From Allobosea lupini (GTDB lineage: Bacteria > Pseudomonadota > Alphaproteobacteria > Rhizobiales > Beijerinckiaceae), in the NCBI RefSeq assembly GCF_900109525.1, contig NZ_FOAN01000006.1, forward strand, positions 310,001 through 374,000: DNA of 64,000 bases, read 5' to 3'. The position numbers were made by a program, and so were the translations under genes. Below the pieces are notes generated by a model. The model searched no databases and was not told where the DNA came from. It saw only the letters and a list, made by a program, of their open reading frames with translations. Of the stretch, positions 27,294 through 38,197 are shown piece by piece. How positions within the stretch are numbered: the stretch's first letter is position 1; every line of letters starts with the position of its first letter.

Positions 27294-28361
27294 TCAAACC
27301 CGAACCGCTTTGCCAGCGTCATCGAACAGGTGCAGATGCTGCTGCGGGAAGGCGAGCGCGACGCTGGCGCCGCGCTGATGCTCGCTCTGGCCGTCGAGCC
27401 GGAGCGTGACCTGCGGCAGGCCGGGCGAGGCGCCGTAAAGATAGCTTTCGCCTCCGAGGCGCTCGACCAGCTCGATGGCGAGCGGCACGCCGCCATCCTG
27501 CGCCGCCAGCGCAAGATGCTCCGGCCGAATGCCGAGCGTGACAGCAGCGCCGGCGGCAAGGCTGCCGGTCTGACAGCCGACCTCATGCCCGGCCGCGCCG
27601 ATCGCGACGGTGCCCGGCCGGATCACCTTGCCCGGCAGCAGGTTCATGCGCGGCGAGCCGATGAAGCCGGCGACGAAGAGGTTGTCGGGCCGGTTGTAGA
27701 GCTCCAGCGGCGTGCCGACCTGCTCGATCTTGCCGCCATGGAGCACGACGATGCGGTGCGCCAGCGTCATCGCCTCGACCTGGTCGTGGGTGACGTAGAT
27801 CATCGTGCCGCCGATCTCTGCATGGAGCGCGGCGAGCTCCTTGCGGGTGGCGACGCGCAGTTCGGCGTCGAGGTTCGAGAGCGGCTCGTCGAACAGGAAG
27901 ATTTTTGGATCGCGCACGATGGCGCGGCCGATGGCGACGCGCTGGCGCTGGCCGCCGGAGAGCGCCTTGGGCTTGCGCTCGAGATAGTCGGTCAGGCGCA
28001 GCATGCCGGCGGCGCGCTTCACCCGCCTGTCGATCTCGTCGCGCTTGAAGCCCATGTTCTCCAGCGCGAAGGCCATGTTCGCGTAGACGCTCATATGCGG
28101 GTAGAGCGCATAGGACTGGAACACCATGGCGAGCCCGCGCTCGGAGGCCGGCAGCCCGGTGACATCTGCGCCGTCGATCGCGATCGACCCGCCGGTGATC
28201 GTCTCCAGCCCGGCGATCGAGCGCAGCAGCGTCGACTTCCCGCAGCCGGAGGGGCCGACGAAGACGACGAATTCGCCGTCAGTGACGTCGAGGTCGATGC
28301 CGTGCAGCACCGTGGTCGCGCCATAGGCCTTGCGGACGCCGGATAGGCTCAGTCCCGCCAT
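27294..28361 (-). CDS. Carbohydrate ABC transporter ATP-binding protein (MsmK/UgpC type)
   Basis: This 355-residue cytoplasmic ATPase has Walker A GPSGCGKSTLL, Q-loop VFQSYALYPHMSV, signature LSGGQRQRVAIGRAI, Walker B IFLFDEPLSNLDAELR and switch His in YVTHDQVEAM. The C-terminal 110 residues form the TOBE regulatory domain (LGIRPEHLAL). The ATG overlaps the preceding permease stop by one base (TAATG). It energises the importer formed with the two permeases and the receptor that precede it. Confidence 0.94.
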   Translation of the reverse strand: MAGLSLSGVRKAYGATTVLHGIDLDVTDGEFVVFVGPSGCGKSTLLRSIAGLETITGGSIAIDGADVTGLPASERGLAMVFQSYALYPHMSVYANMAFALENMGFKRDEIDRRVKRAAGMLRLTDYLERKPKALSGGQRQRVAIGRAIVRDPKIFLFDEPLSNLDAELRVATRKELAALHAEIGGTMIYVTHDQVEAMTLAHRIVVLHGGKIEQVGTPLELYNRPDNLFVAGFIGSPRMNLLPGKVIRPGTVAIGAAGHEVGCQTGSLAAGAAVTLGIRPEHLALAAQDGGVPLAIELVERLGGESYLYGASPGLPQVTLRLDGQSEHQRGASVALAFPQQHLHLFDDAGKAVRV

Positions 28362-29413
28362 TATTTCATTCCCGTATTGGCGATGCCGGTGGTGATGAAG
28401 CGCTGCAGGAAGACGAAGACCAGCGCGACCGGCAGCAGCGTCACCACCGTCATCGCGAGCAGGTAGTGCCACTGCGTCTGCAACTCGCCCTGGAAGGCAT
28501 TGAGGCCGATCTGCAGCGTATAGGCCTCGGTCTTGGTCAGTACCGCGAGCGGCCAGAGGAACTCGTTCCAGCGCCACATGATCGAGAAGATCGCGAGCAC
28601 GGCCAGCGCCGGCATAGCCAGCGGCATGACGATGCGCCAGTAGATCTGCCACTCCGAAGCCTTGTCCATGCGCGCTGCCTCGATCAGGTCGCGCGGCAGG
28701 GTCAGCATGTACTGGCGCAGCAGAAAGACGCCGGTCGGCGTTGCAGCGCCGGGCAGGATCACCGCCCAGAGCGAGTTGACCAGGCCGAGCTTGGTGATGA
28801 CGAGATAGACCGGCACCAGGATGATGGTGATCGGGATCATCAGCGTGCCGATAACCATCAGCATCACCGCCGTCTTGCCGCGGAACTCGTAGATCGAGAG
28901 CGCATAGGCCGCCATCGAGTTGATCACCAGGGTGATCAGCGTCGCGACTGCCGTCACGAAAACCGAGTTCCACAAGAAGCGGGTGAAGGCGAAGCGCTCC
29001 AGCGGCTCGGTGTAGTTCTCGGTCGCGAGCTTGAACTCACGCACCGGGGTGCGCTTGTCGATCGGCACGCGGATGCTCTGGCCGGGATTGGCCGGGTCGA
29101 TCATCTGCGCCTGGATGCCGATGCGGCGGACCTGCGCCAGCACGCGCTTGCTGCCGTCCTCCATCGTCACCTCGAAGAGCGGCAGCGGCTGGGCATGGCC
29201 CTCGACCCGGACCTCCTTCTGCGACATCGGCAGCAGCGAGGGCGGGAATTCGAGCAGGCCGGCCTGCGTCTTGAAGGAAGAGAGCCCGAGCCAGAGCACC
29301 GGCCCGAACATCAGCACGACGCCGAGCCCGAGATAGGCGTAGGCCGCGATATCGGTCCAGTGCCAGCGGCCGGGATTGCGCCGGGCCGTCGCCATGCGGG
29401 CGAGCCTGTTCAT
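28361..29413 (-). CDS. Carbohydrate ABC transporter permease (MalG type) with a large periplasmic insert
   Basis: This 350-residue inner-membrane permease has the EAA-loop sequence IEAARMDKASEWQIYWRIVMP, which contacts the ATPase, and a C-terminal FITTGIANTGMK typical of the family. Between the first and second membrane segments (about residues 58-130) there is an extra hydrophilic beta-rich stretch including LFEVTMEDGSKRVLAQVRR, so the protein is longer than a usual MalG (about 280 residues). Its start overlaps the stop of the previous permease (ATGA). It forms one half of the sugar channel. Confidence 0.93.
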   Translation of the reverse strand: MNRLARMATARRNPGRWHWTDIAAYAYLGLGVVLMFGPVLWLGLSSFKTQAGLLEFPPSLLPMSQKEVRVEGHAQPLPLFEVTMEDGSKRVLAQVRRIGIQAQMIDPANPGQSIRVPIDKRTPVREFKLATENYTEPLERFAFTRFLWNSVFVTAVATLITLVINSMAAYALSIYEFRGKTAVMLMVIGTLMIPITIILVPVYLVITKLGLVNSLWAVILPGAATPTGVFLLRQYMLTLPRDLIEAARMDKASEWQIYWRIVMPLAMPALAVLAIFSIMWRWNEFLWPLAVLTKTEAYTLQIGLNAFQGELQTQWHYLLAMTVVTLLPVALVFVFLQRFITTGIANTGMK

Positions 29414-30438
29414 GCCGCCCCCTTGCGGCGGCTCGCCGCGAGTTGGGCCAGCGTCAGCGCGAACAGCACGACGCCGAGCACCACCGAGGCCGCCGCTGCC
29501 AGGCCGAAATTCTGGACCTGGTTGGCGAAGGCAGTCTCGTAGATGTAGTGCACCACCATCAAGGTCGCGGTGCCCGGGCCGCCGCCGGTCAGGACGAAGA
29601 CCTCGTCGAAGGTCTGCACGCCGCGGATCAGCGCCAGTACGATCACGACGATCATGTTTGGCCAGAGCAATGGCAGGGTGATCCGCCAGAACGTGCGCCA
29701 CCGCGGCGTCGCATCCATCTCGGCGGCTTCATAGAGATCGGCGGGTATCGCCTGCAGGCCGGCAAGCAGGATCAGCGTGTAGAAGCCCATATGGGCCCAA
29801 ATCGAGACGAAGACGATCCAGAACATCGCCCAGCTCGGATCGACCAGGAACAGGATGCGCTCGCCGCCGAGCGAGGTGATCGCGGCGTTGAGCAGGCCGT
29901 CGCGCTGCAGGATCCATTTCCAGGTCAGCGCCACCACCACCGGCGAAAGCAGCACCGGGAAGAAATAGACCGCGCGGAAGAAGCCGCGCGCCCTGATCTT
30001 CATATTCAGCACCACCGCCGTCAGCAGCGAGAACAGCACCATCGCCGTGACCTGGAAGACAGTGAAGCGGGCGGTGTTGGAGACGCCGCGCCAGAAATGA
30101 TCCTCGCGGCAGGAAGACGGATCCAGGAACGAGCCGCAGTCGAAGAGATAGGCGTATTGCTGCGCCCCGACATAAGGCCGCTCGGAGGGGAAAAGCCCCG
30201 CTCCGCCCGTCACCGAGAAGATGAAGTTGATGATGAGCGGCAGGAAGACGAAGAGGGAGAAGAAAACGAGATTGGGCAGGAGGAAGACATAGGCCATCCG
30301 CCGCTCGCCGATCAGCCGCTGCAGAGCCTGCATCGGCCAGTCGATCAGGCGCATCAGCATCGCGAGCGGCGCGGCGAACAGGCTCGCTGCGCGGGCGCGG
30401 TCCGGCTGCGCCGCGGGGATGGGAGCGTCGGAGGCCAT
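29410..30438 (-). CDS. Sugar ABC transporter permease (MalF type)
   Basis: This 342-residue inner-membrane protein has a charged N-terminal tail of about 45 residues, then membrane segments starting MAYVFLLPNLVFFSLFVFLPL. It ends with the EAA loop YEAAEMDATPRWRTFWRITLPLL. A periplasmic loop after the first segment contains two Cys (FDCGSF and SSCRED) that could pair. It forms the channel with the MalG-type protein. The gene is five bases after the receptor gene, consistent with one operon. Confidence 0.93.
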   Translation of the reverse strand: MASDAPIPAAQPDRARAASLFAAPLAMLMRLIDWPMQALQRLIGERRMAYVFLLPNLVFFSLFVFLPLIINFIFSVTGGAGLFPSERPYVGAQQYAYLFDCGSFLDPSSCREDHFWRGVSNTARFTVFQVTAMVLFSLLTAVVLNMKIRARGFFRAVYFFPVLLSPVVVALTWKWILQRDGLLNAAITSLGGERILFLVDPSWAMFWIVFVSIWAHMGFYTLILLAGLQAIPADLYEAAEMDATPRWRTFWRITLPLLWPNMIVVIVLALIRGVQTFDEVFVLTGGGPGTATLMVVHYIYETAFANQVQNFGLAAAASVVLGVVLFALTLAQLAASRRKGAA

Positions 30439-30443
30439 CCGCC

Positions 30444-31721
<1,278 letters not shown>

Positions 31722-31763
31722 GAGCGTTCCATCCCCGCTTGAACCGGTGCCTCGATGAGCACC

Positions 31764-31802
31764 TTGACAATCATTTAGGCAAACGTTTGCCTAACTTGTC
31801 AA
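31764..31802. promoter_or_regulatory. LacI-type operator inside the promoter of the glycoside transport operon
   Basis: The perfect 20-bp palindrome TTAGGCAAACGTTTGCCTAA lies at 31775-31794. The CG-centred half-sites are typical of LacI/GalR regulators, and a LacI gene is divergent at 31869. On the minus strand a TTGACA box (31802-31797) is followed after 17 bases by CCTAAA, so the operator fills the spacer of the transport-operon promoter. A TTGACA on the plus strand at 31764-31769 could serve the regulator gene. The box assignments are by eye. Confidence 0.75.
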
Positions 31803-31868
31803 TCCCGAAGTGAGCCGGCATCTCTTGGGAGCCGGTTCACTAGGCGCAGAATCGGGGATGGGAGCGCG

Positions 31869-32906
31869 ATGAAGACCAGGGCCGCCAGGGCACATCACGG
31901 TTCGGTATCGCTCACCACCGTCGCGGAGGATACCGGCGTCTCGATCTCGACGGTGTCGCGCATCGTCAACGGCGAGAGCGGGCGGGCCTCGCCCGAGACG
32001 GTGGCGCGCGTCGAGGAGGCGATCGCGCGGCTGGGCTATCGGCCGAACCCGGTCGGGCGCGCGCTGCGCCAGCGTGCCAGCCGGGTCGTGGCGATGCTCT
32101 CCCCCAATCTCGACAACCCGGCGATGGCAGCGATCGCGGTCTCGACCGAGGCAGCGCTGCGCGCTGCCGGCTATGTCATGATCCTCTGCGACACGCACGA
32201 CCGCGCCGAATTGCAGGACGACTATCTCCAGGCGATGCGCGAGCAGTTCGTAGCCGGCTATGTGATGGTCAGCGCGGTGCGCAGCCGCGGGCTGGAAGAG
32301 ACACTGCGGCGCGGCGACCCGATGGTCTTCGTCGCCCGCCATAACCCGCTCGGCGGCGGCGCCTATGTCGGCATCGACAACCGAGCCGCAGGAGCCGATG
32401 CCGCCGACTTCATGCTGGCGCGCGGCATCGAACGCCCGGCCGTGCTGATGGCGGCCCAGAATGTCTCGAGCACGCAGGAGCGCGCCTCCGGCTTCATCGA
32501 CCGGCTCGTCGCACACGGTATACCGGACAACGCGATCCGCCGCGCCAGCGGCCCCGGCCTGTCGCATATCGAGATCGGCTATGCCGCCGCGAAGGCGCTG
32601 GTCCAGCAGGGCGGCTGGCCGGAAGGCGCGCTCTGCGTCAGCGACATGATCGCCTATGGCGCCTATCGGCTGGCGATCGAGAGCAATGTGCAGATCCCGC
32701 AGCGCTGCATGCTGGTCGGGGTGGACGGCAATGCGCTCAACCACTGGATCGCCCCCTGGCTGACCTCGATCCGCATCCCCTATGAGAGCTTCGGCGGGCA
32801 TGTCGTCGCCCAGCTGGAATCGCTCTGGAGCGGTGAACCGACGTCGGAGGTCCGCATCCCGCATGAGCCCCCGATGGTCGGGCTCGCACAGAAGGCAACG
32901 GCATGA
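31869..32906 (+). CDS. LacI family transcriptional regulator
   Basis: This 345-residue repressor-type protein has the N-terminal helix-turn-helix and hinge VSLTTVAEDTGVSISTVSRIV followed by RLGYRPNPVGRALRQR. The C-terminal periplasmic-binding-like effector domain contains VSDMIAYGAYRLAIE and VGVDGNALNHWIAPWLTSI. It is divergent from the sugar importer and is the likely ligand of the palindrome at 31775-31794. It forms an operon with the following cupin gene (4-base overlap). Confidence 0.93.
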   Translation: MKTRAARAHHGSVSLTTVAEDTGVSISTVSRIVNGESGRASPETVARVEEAIARLGYRPNPVGRALRQRASRVVAMLSPNLDNPAMAAIAVSTEAALRAAGYVMILCDTHDRAELQDDYLQAMREQFVAGYVMVSAVRSRGLEETLRRGDPMVFVARHNPLGGGAYVGIDNRAAGADAADFMLARGIERPAVLMAAQNVSSTQERASGFIDRLVAHGIPDNAIRRASGPGLSHIEIGYAAAKALVQQGGWPEGALCVSDMIAYGAYRLAIESNVQIPQRCMLVGVDGNALNHWIAPWLTSIRIPYESFGGHVVAQLESLWSGEPTSEVRIPHEPPMVGLAQKATA

Positions 32907-33283
32907 CCCTGCTCGACCACGAGACTCAGCCGCTCGAGCAATGGCGCGAGGGCGTGATGACGCTGATGCGGGTCTCGGCGCTGGTGCGCTCGTCCCAGCT
33001 TTGCATCTTCGAGCAGTTCTGCGATCCCGGTCTCGGCGCTCCCCTCCATCTCCACGCCGTCGAGGAGGTGCTGGAAGTGATGCAAGGCGAAGCCGAGGTC
33101 ACGCTCCGCGGCGAGAGTCTGACCTTGCGAGCCAACCAGTCCATTGTGATCCCGGCCGGCGCCAGGCACGGCTTCCGCAATATCGGCCGCGGCATCCTCA
33201 AGGTCCGCGCCACGCTCGCCGCCCCGATCTTCGAAGCGAGCTATGACGACCGCGCCGAGCAGTCGCGACGCTGGATTCCCTGA
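32903..33283 (+). CDS. Cupin domain-containing protein
   Basis: This 126-residue single-domain cupin has motif 1 GAPLHLHAVEEVLEVMQGEAEV and motif 2 around PAGARHGFRNIG, giving His, His, Glu and His as possible metal ligands. Small cupins of this type are often sugar isomerases/mutarotase-like proteins or sensors; no specific function can be given. It overlaps the LacI gene by four bases and is probably regulated together with it. Confidence 0.82.
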   Translation: MTLLDHETQPLEQWREGVMTLMRVSALVRSSQLCIFEQFCDPGLGAPLHLHAVEEVLEVMQGEAEVTLRGESLTLRANQSIVIPAGARHGFRNIGRGILKVRATLAAPIFEASYDDRAEQSRRWIP

Positions 33284-33369
33284 AACGGACAGGTGCGAAG
33301 AGCCAGCTACAGCCCCGGCCCTGCAGTCATGCTACAAAACCGTTGTCCTGCCGCAACGAGGGATGGCCG

Positions 33370-34641
33370 ATGAGCGGACCGCATCATGTCGTGGTGATCG
33401 GCGGCGGCTTCGCCGGATTGGAGACCGTGCATCGTCTCGCCGGCGCCGACGTGCGCATCACCATCGTCGACCGGCGCAACCATCACCTCTTCCAGCCCCT
33501 GCTCTACCAGGTCGCCACCGCCTCGCTGGCCACCTCCGAGATCGCCTGGCCGATCCGGCATCTGTTCCGGCGCCGTGGCGACGTCACCACGCTGCTCGCC
33601 GAGATCACCGGCATCGACACCGTGAGGCGCGAGGTCGCGCTCTCGACCGGCGAGGTCCTGCCTTACGACACGCTCGTCGTCGCCACCGGCGCGACCCATG
33701 CCTATTTCGGCCATGACGACTGGGAGCCCTACGCACCCGGCCTGAAGACGCTCGAGGACGCGACGACGATCCGCCGCCGCATCCTCACCGCTTTCGAGCA
33801 TGCCGAGGCGCAGGCCGATCCGGAACGTCGCGCGGCACATCTGACCTTCGTCGTCATCGGCGCCGGCCCGACCGGCGTCGAGCTCGCCGGCACGATTGCC
33901 GAATTGGCGCGGGCCACCTTGCCGCAGGAGTTCCGCCGGATCGATACCCGCACAACCCGGGTCGTGCTGGTCGAGGCCGGCCCGCGCATCCTGCCCAGCT
34001 TCGATGCCGATCTTGCAGACTATGCGCATCGCGAATTGCAGCGCATCGGCGTCGAGGTCCGCACCGGCGCGCCGGTGACCGCCTGCACGCCAGACGGCGT
34101 CGTGATCGGCGAGGAGCACCTGCCGGCAGCGACCGTCATCTGGGCCGCCGGCGTGCGCGCCTCGCCGGCCGGCGCCTGGCTGGGTGCCCGCACCGACCGC
34201 GCCGGCCGTGTCGAGGTCGAGCCCGATCTCAGCGTGCCCGGCCATCCCGAGATCTTCGTGATCGGCGACACCGCTAGCGTCATGGATCAGGACGACAAGC
34301 CGGTGCCCGGCATCGCGCCCGCTGCCAAGCAGCAGGGCCGCCATGTCGCCGCGACGATCAAGCGCCGGCTCGCCGGCGACAAGGCGCCGCGACCCTTCGC
34401 CTACAGCCATGCCGGCAGCCTTGCGACCGTCGGCAAGCGCGTCGCCATCATTGATTTCGGCCGGGTCAAGCTGAAAGGCTGGCTAGCCTGGTGGCTCTGG
34501 GGCCTGGCGCACATCTATTTCCTGATCGGCGTGCGCAACCGGCTCAGCGTCGCGCTGAGCTGGCTCTGGATCCACGCCCGCGACCAGCGCAGCGCCAGGC
34601 TGATCACCCAGCGCGACGTGAAGCGCGATGAACGCGGCTGA
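33370..34641 (+). CDS. ndh: Type II NADH dehydrogenase (NDH-2)
   Basis: This 423-residue peripheral membrane flavoprotein transfers electrons from NADH to quinone without pumping protons. It has two Rossmann loops, VVIGGGFAGLETVHRLAG near the N-terminus and VVIGAGPTGVELAGTIAEL around residue 163. The FAD motif FVIGDTASVMDQD and the quinone-side AAKQQGRHVA region follow. The C-terminal amphipathic/hydrophobic segment WLAWWLWGLAHIYFLIGVRN anchors it to the inner membrane. GAGGGA lies upstream of the ATG at 33370. The gene is convergent with pgi, with only six bases between stops. Confidence 0.9.
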   Translation: MSGPHHVVVIGGGFAGLETVHRLAGADVRITIVDRRNHHLFQPLLYQVATASLATSEIAWPIRHLFRRRGDVTTLLAEITGIDTVRREVALSTGEVLPYDTLVVATGATHAYFGHDDWEPYAPGLKTLEDATTIRRRILTAFEHAEAQADPERRAAHLTFVVIGAGPTGVELAGTIAELARATLPQEFRRIDTRTTRVVLVEAGPRILPSFDADLADYAHRELQRIGVEVRTGAPVTACTPDGVVIGEEHLPAATVIWAAGVRASPAGAWLGARTDRAGRVEVEPDLSVPGHPEIFVIGDTASVMDQDDKPVPGIAPAAKQQGRHVAATIKRRLAGDKAPRPFAYSHAGSLATVGKRVAIIDFGRVKLKGWLAWWLWGLAHIYFLIGVRNRLSVALSWLWIHARDQRSARLITQRDVKRDERG

Positions 34642-34647
34642 TGGTGC

Positions 34648-36276
34648 TCAACGCCCGGTCAGATAGCGCGCCAGCCCCGCCGTCGAGGCGTCATGCACCT
34701 CGGCCGGCGCCTTGCCTTCGATCACAGGCAGCAGCGCCGTCGCCAGCTCCTTGCCGAGCTCGACGCCCCATTGATCGAAGGCGTTGATGTCGAACACCGC
34801 CGCCTCGACGAAGACGCGGTGCTCATAGAGCGCGATCAGCCGCCCGAGCGTGAACGGATCGAGCTTGCGATAGGCGATGGTCACGCTCGGCCGGTTGCCG
34901 GGGAAGACCTTGTGCGGCGCGAGCTGCTCGATCGCCTCCGGCGACAGCCCCTGCTTCGTCAATTGCGCCTTCGCCTCCTCCAGCGTGCGGCCCTTCATCA
35001 TCGCTTCGCTCTGGGCGAGGCAATTGGCGAGCAGCAGGCGGTGCTGATGGGCGAGTTCCGGCTCGTGCCCCTCGGCCGCGACGAGGAACTCGCAGGGGAC
35101 GATGTCGGTGCCCTGGTGCAGCAGCTGGAAGAAGGCGTGCTGGCCGTTTGTACCGGGCTCGCCCCAGACCAGCGGCCCGGTCGGCCGCGTCACCGCGCCG
35201 CCTGCCTTGTGCACGCGCTTGCCGTTCGATTCCATGTCGAGCTGCTGCAGATAGGCCGGCAGCCTTGCGAGGCGCTGGTCGTAAGGCAGGACAGCGCGAG
35301 CCGGGTAGCCGCAGGTCTCGCGATGCCAGAGGCCGATCAGGCCGAACAGCACCGGCAGGTTCTGCGCCAGCGGCGCGGTGCGGAAATGCTCGTCCATCGC
35401 ATGCCCGCCGGCGAGGAAGGCACGAAAGTTCTCGGGCCCGATCGCGATCATCACCGGCAGGCCGATCGCCGACCAGACCGAATAGCGGCCGCCGACCCAG
35501 TCCCAGAAGCCGAAGATCCGGTCCGGCTGGATGCCGAAGGCCGCGACCTTGTCGAGCGCGGTCGAGACAGCGGCGAAATGCCTGGCCACGGCGTCTTCGC
35601 CGAGCGCCCCTGCGATCCAGCGCCGCGCCGTCGCGGCATTGGTCATGGTCTCGATCGTGGTGAAGGTTTTTGATGCCACGATCACCAGCGTTCGGGCTGG
35701 ATCCAGCTTCGCCAGTGTGTCGGCGATATGGGCGCCGTCGACATTGGAGACGTAATGCAGGCGCGGCCCGTCATGGTAGGGCGCCAGCGCCAGCGTCGCC
35801 ATCACCGGTCCCAGATCGGAACCACCGATGCCGATATTGACGACGTCGGTGAAGCGCCCGCCATCGGCAGCCGCGATCTTGCCGCTGCGGATACCATCGG
35901 CGAAGGCGGACATCCGCTCCAGAACGGCGTTCACCTCGGGCATCACGTCGACGCCATCGACCATGACCGGTTTTCCGGACTGGTTGCGCAGCGCTGTGTG
36001 CAGCACGGCCCGCCCTTCCGTCGTGTTGATCGGCTCGCCGGCGAACATCGCGTCGCGCTTGGCCTCGACATCGGCCGCCTCTGCGAGCGCCAGCAGTAGC
36101 TCGATCGTCTCGGCCGTCACCGCCGTCTTGGAATAGTCGAGCAGGAGGTCTTCGAGCCGGGCCGACAAGGTCTGGAAGCGATTGGTGTCGGCGGCAAAGA
36201 GCTCGCGCAGATGCTGCGAGACGGTTCGGGTGCGATGCGCGGCAAGATCCGCCCAGGCCTTCTCCAGCACGATCAT
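34648..36276 (-). CDS. pgi: Glucose-6-phosphate isomerase
   Basis: This 542-residue cytoplasmic enzyme of glycolysis and gluconeogenesis interconverts glucose-6-phosphate and fructose-6-phosphate. The SIS-domain signatures [16 protein letters not shown] and [17 protein letters not shown] are present. The C-terminal signature [15 protein letters not shown] contains the catalytic Lys, and the Glu in GNRP-neighbouring and [19 protein letters not shown] segments are as in other bacterial Pgi proteins. Length is normal for the family. The upstream gene on the same strand encodes a PfkB sugar kinase, so the pair channels free fructose or glucose into central metabolism. Confidence 0.97.
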   Translation of the reverse strand: MIVLEKAWADLAAHRTRTVSQHLRELFAADTNRFQTLSARLEDLLLDYSKTAVTAETIELLLALAEAADVEAKRDAMFAGEPINTTEGRAVLHTALRNQSGKPVMVDGVDVMPEVNAVLERMSAFADGIRSGKIAAADGGRFTDVVNIGIGGSDLGPVMATLALAPYHDGPRLHYVSNVDGAHIADTLAKLDPARTLVIVASKTFTTIETMTNAATARRWIAGALGEDAVARHFAAVSTALDKVAAFGIQPDRIFGFWDWVGGRYSVWSAIGLPVMIAIGPENFRAFLAGGHAMDEHFRTAPLAQNLPVLFGLIGLWHRETCGYPARAVLPYDQRLARLPAYLQQLDMESNGKRVHKAGGAVTRPTGPLVWGEPGTNGQHAFFQLLHQGTDIVPCEFLVAAEGHEPELAHQHRLLLANCLAQSEAMMKGRTLEEAKAQLTKQGLSPEAIEQLAPHKVFPGNRPSVTIAYRKLDPFTLGRLIALYEHRVFVEAAVFDINAFDQWGVELGKELATALLPVIEGKAPAEVHDASTAGLARYLTGR

Positions 36277-36386
36277 TCTCCGTGGCGATTGCGACCGGCC
36301 GCCGCAGCGACAATGCGAAGTAGCATATCGATGGCGGCAAGGTCACGGCTGGAGCCGGGCAGGACGGATATGCAGAGGGAGGATCG

Positions 36387-37340
36387 TCAGCCCGAACGGG
36401 CGAGTTGCGCTTCCAGCTCTACCGCTTTCGGCAGATCGGCGCCGCGGCGACCGACCGTGATGGACGCAGCAGTCGCGGCGTAGTTCAGCGCATCGCCCAA
36501 TATTGCCAGGTCGAGCCCGGCGACATCTTCGATGCTCAATCGATCCGTTTGCGACAGCCGCCCCAGCAAGGCGGCATGGAAACTGTCGCCGGCGCCGACG
36601 GTATCGCGGACGCTGACCATTTTGGCCGGCACCTCGACACTTCCCCCGGCGCAGAAGCCGATCGCGCCATCCGCGCCGCGCGTGATCGTCACCAGCTTCG
36701 CGCCGAGCCCCAGCCAATAGGCGGCAGCCTCCTGCAGCGACAGCTTCCCGCCCCAGGCGATGCGGACATCCTCCTCGCTCGCCTTGATGATCGTCGCGGT
36801 GCGGTAGAAGCGTTCGGCAGCGCGAGCCCACAACGCCATGTCCGGCACCACGCTCGGTCGCAGGTTGGGATCGACGCTGATCACGAGCCGGCCATGCTCG
36901 CGCGCGGCCAGCGAAGCCAGCGTCGCACCGGTCGGCTCGACCACCATGCTGTAGGAACCGAAGGTCAGCGCCCGTATCTCAGGCGGCAATGGGGACGGCA
37001 GATCGGCCGGCATCAGGAAACGGTCGGCCGCGCCCTCGCCGTGAAAACCGTAGCTGGGCTGCCCGTCCGTCCCTGTCGTGACGGCCGATATCGTCGAGAG
37101 CCGGTCGCTGCGGACGATGAAGCGGGGATCGACGCCTTCCTGCCTCAGCCGCCCCGCCAGCATCGCGCCGATGCCGTCGCGCGAAATCGCTCCGAGGTAG
37201 CCGACCGGCAGGCCGAGCCGCGCCAGGCCGATCGCGACATTGAAAGGCGAACCGCCGGCCACCGCGCGCCCGGCCATTTCGGCTCCCTCGGGCGGATCGA
37301 GGAAGAGATCGACCAGCGCCTCGCCGCAGACCAGGATCAT
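36387..37340 (-). CDS. PfkB family carbohydrate kinase (fructokinase-like)
   Basis: This 317-residue ribokinase-fold kinase has the N-terminal ILVCGEALVDLFLDPP, the Gly-Gly substrate region VAGGSPFNVAIGLARLG and the C-terminal PfkB signature DTVGAGDSFHAALLG with the catalytic Asp. Kinases of this length next to pgi are usually fructokinases that make fructose-6-phosphate. The ATG overlaps the stop of the upstream IclR gene (ATGATC against TGA), so regulator and kinase are co-translated. 2-keto-3-deoxygluconate kinase is an alternative. Confidence 0.87.
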   Translation of the reverse strand: MILVCGEALVDLFLDPPEGAEMAGRAVAGGSPFNVAIGLARLGLPVGYLGAISRDGIGAMLAGRLRQEGVDPRFIVRSDRLSTISAVTTGTDGQPSYGFHGEGAADRFLMPADLPSPLPPEIRALTFGSYSMVVEPTGATLASLAAREHGRLVISVDPNLRPSVVPDMALWARAAERFYRTATIIKASEEDVRIAWGGKLSLQEAAAYWLGLGAKLVTITRGADGAIGFCAGGSVEVPAKMVSVRDTVGAGDSFHAALLGRLSQTDRLSIEDVAGLDLAILGDALNYAATAASITVGRRGADLPKAVELEAQLARSG

Positions 37341-38146
37341 GCCACCGCGCTCAGGCTGCGCGAGGGATGGCGCAGGGCCGTGTCGAACGGATTGAGCATC
37401 GCGCCCAATGTCGCTGCCTCCGCCCTGAGGATGGCGACGACGCCGGGCAGTCGCTCGGGCCGCAAGCGATCCGCCAGCGTGCCGACGCTGAGGGCCGCGA
37501 CGGCGCGCCCCTGCGCATCGAAAACCGGCACGCCGAGACCCGCCATGCCCGGGATCAGGCCGGTGTTGAGATTGACCCAGCCCTGCGCGCGCGCCTTCTC
37601 CAGTTCGACCCGCAGCGCCGCCTCGTCGAGGAAGCCGCGGTCGAGCAGGCGCGGCACGTTGAAACGGATCACCGCTTCGCGCTCGGCCTCGGGCAGATGG
37701 GCGAGGATGGCAAGGCTGCCCTGACCGAGCCCAAGCGGCACCTTGCCACCGATATCGCCGGTGAAGGAGCGGATCGGGAACGGCCCCTCGATGCGATCGA
37801 GGCAGACGGCTTCATAGCCGTTGCGCACCAGCAGGAAGATCGTGTCGGTCAGCGTCGCCGACAGGCGCAGCAGCACCGGCTTGGCGAGGTCGCGCAGGCC
37901 GTCGGCATGGCCGGCGCGGGCCGCCAGCACGAAGAAGTCGAGCGCCAGCCGGTAGCGCTTGCCGATCTGCTCGACGAAGCCTTCGGCGGCGAGGTCCTGC
38001 AAGGCGCGATGCGCCGTGGGCTGGCTGCAGCCAGCCTGTTCGGCGAGGTCCTTCAGGCGGATGCCGCCGGCATCCGCCGCCCCGACCAGGCGCAGCAGTC
38101 CGAGCGCGCGACGCAGGCTGGAAAGAGGCTCGGCGGAATCAGTCAT
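37337..38146 (-). CDS. IclR family transcriptional regulator
   Basis: This 269-residue regulator has the winged helix LKDLAEQAGCSQPTAHRALQDLAAEGFV and a C-terminal effector domain ending in GLGVPVFDAQGRAVAALSVG. It heads an operon with the PfkB kinase, and the pgi gene follows on the same strand 110 bases after the kinase. It is divergent from the polyamine-type ABC operon starting at 38326, and GGAAT-type dyads in the gap could let it govern both sides. Confidence 0.9.
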   Translation of the reverse strand: MTDSAEPLSSLRRALGLLRLVGAADAGGIRLKDLAEQAGCSQPTAHRALQDLAAEGFVEQIGKRYRLALDFFVLAARAGHADGLRDLAKPVLLRLSATLTDTIFLLVRNGYEAVCLDRIEGPFPIRSFTGDIGGKVPLGLGQGSLAILAHLPEAEREAVIRFNVPRLLDRGFLDEAALRVELEKARAQGWVNLNTGLIPGMAGLGVPVFDAQGRAVAALSVGTLADRLRPERLPGVVAILRAEAATLGAMLNPFDTALRHPSRSLSAVA

Positions 38147-38197
38147 TCGCCTACGCTAATCATTCCAGCACATGCTCGCAATAAATTTCATATGCAG

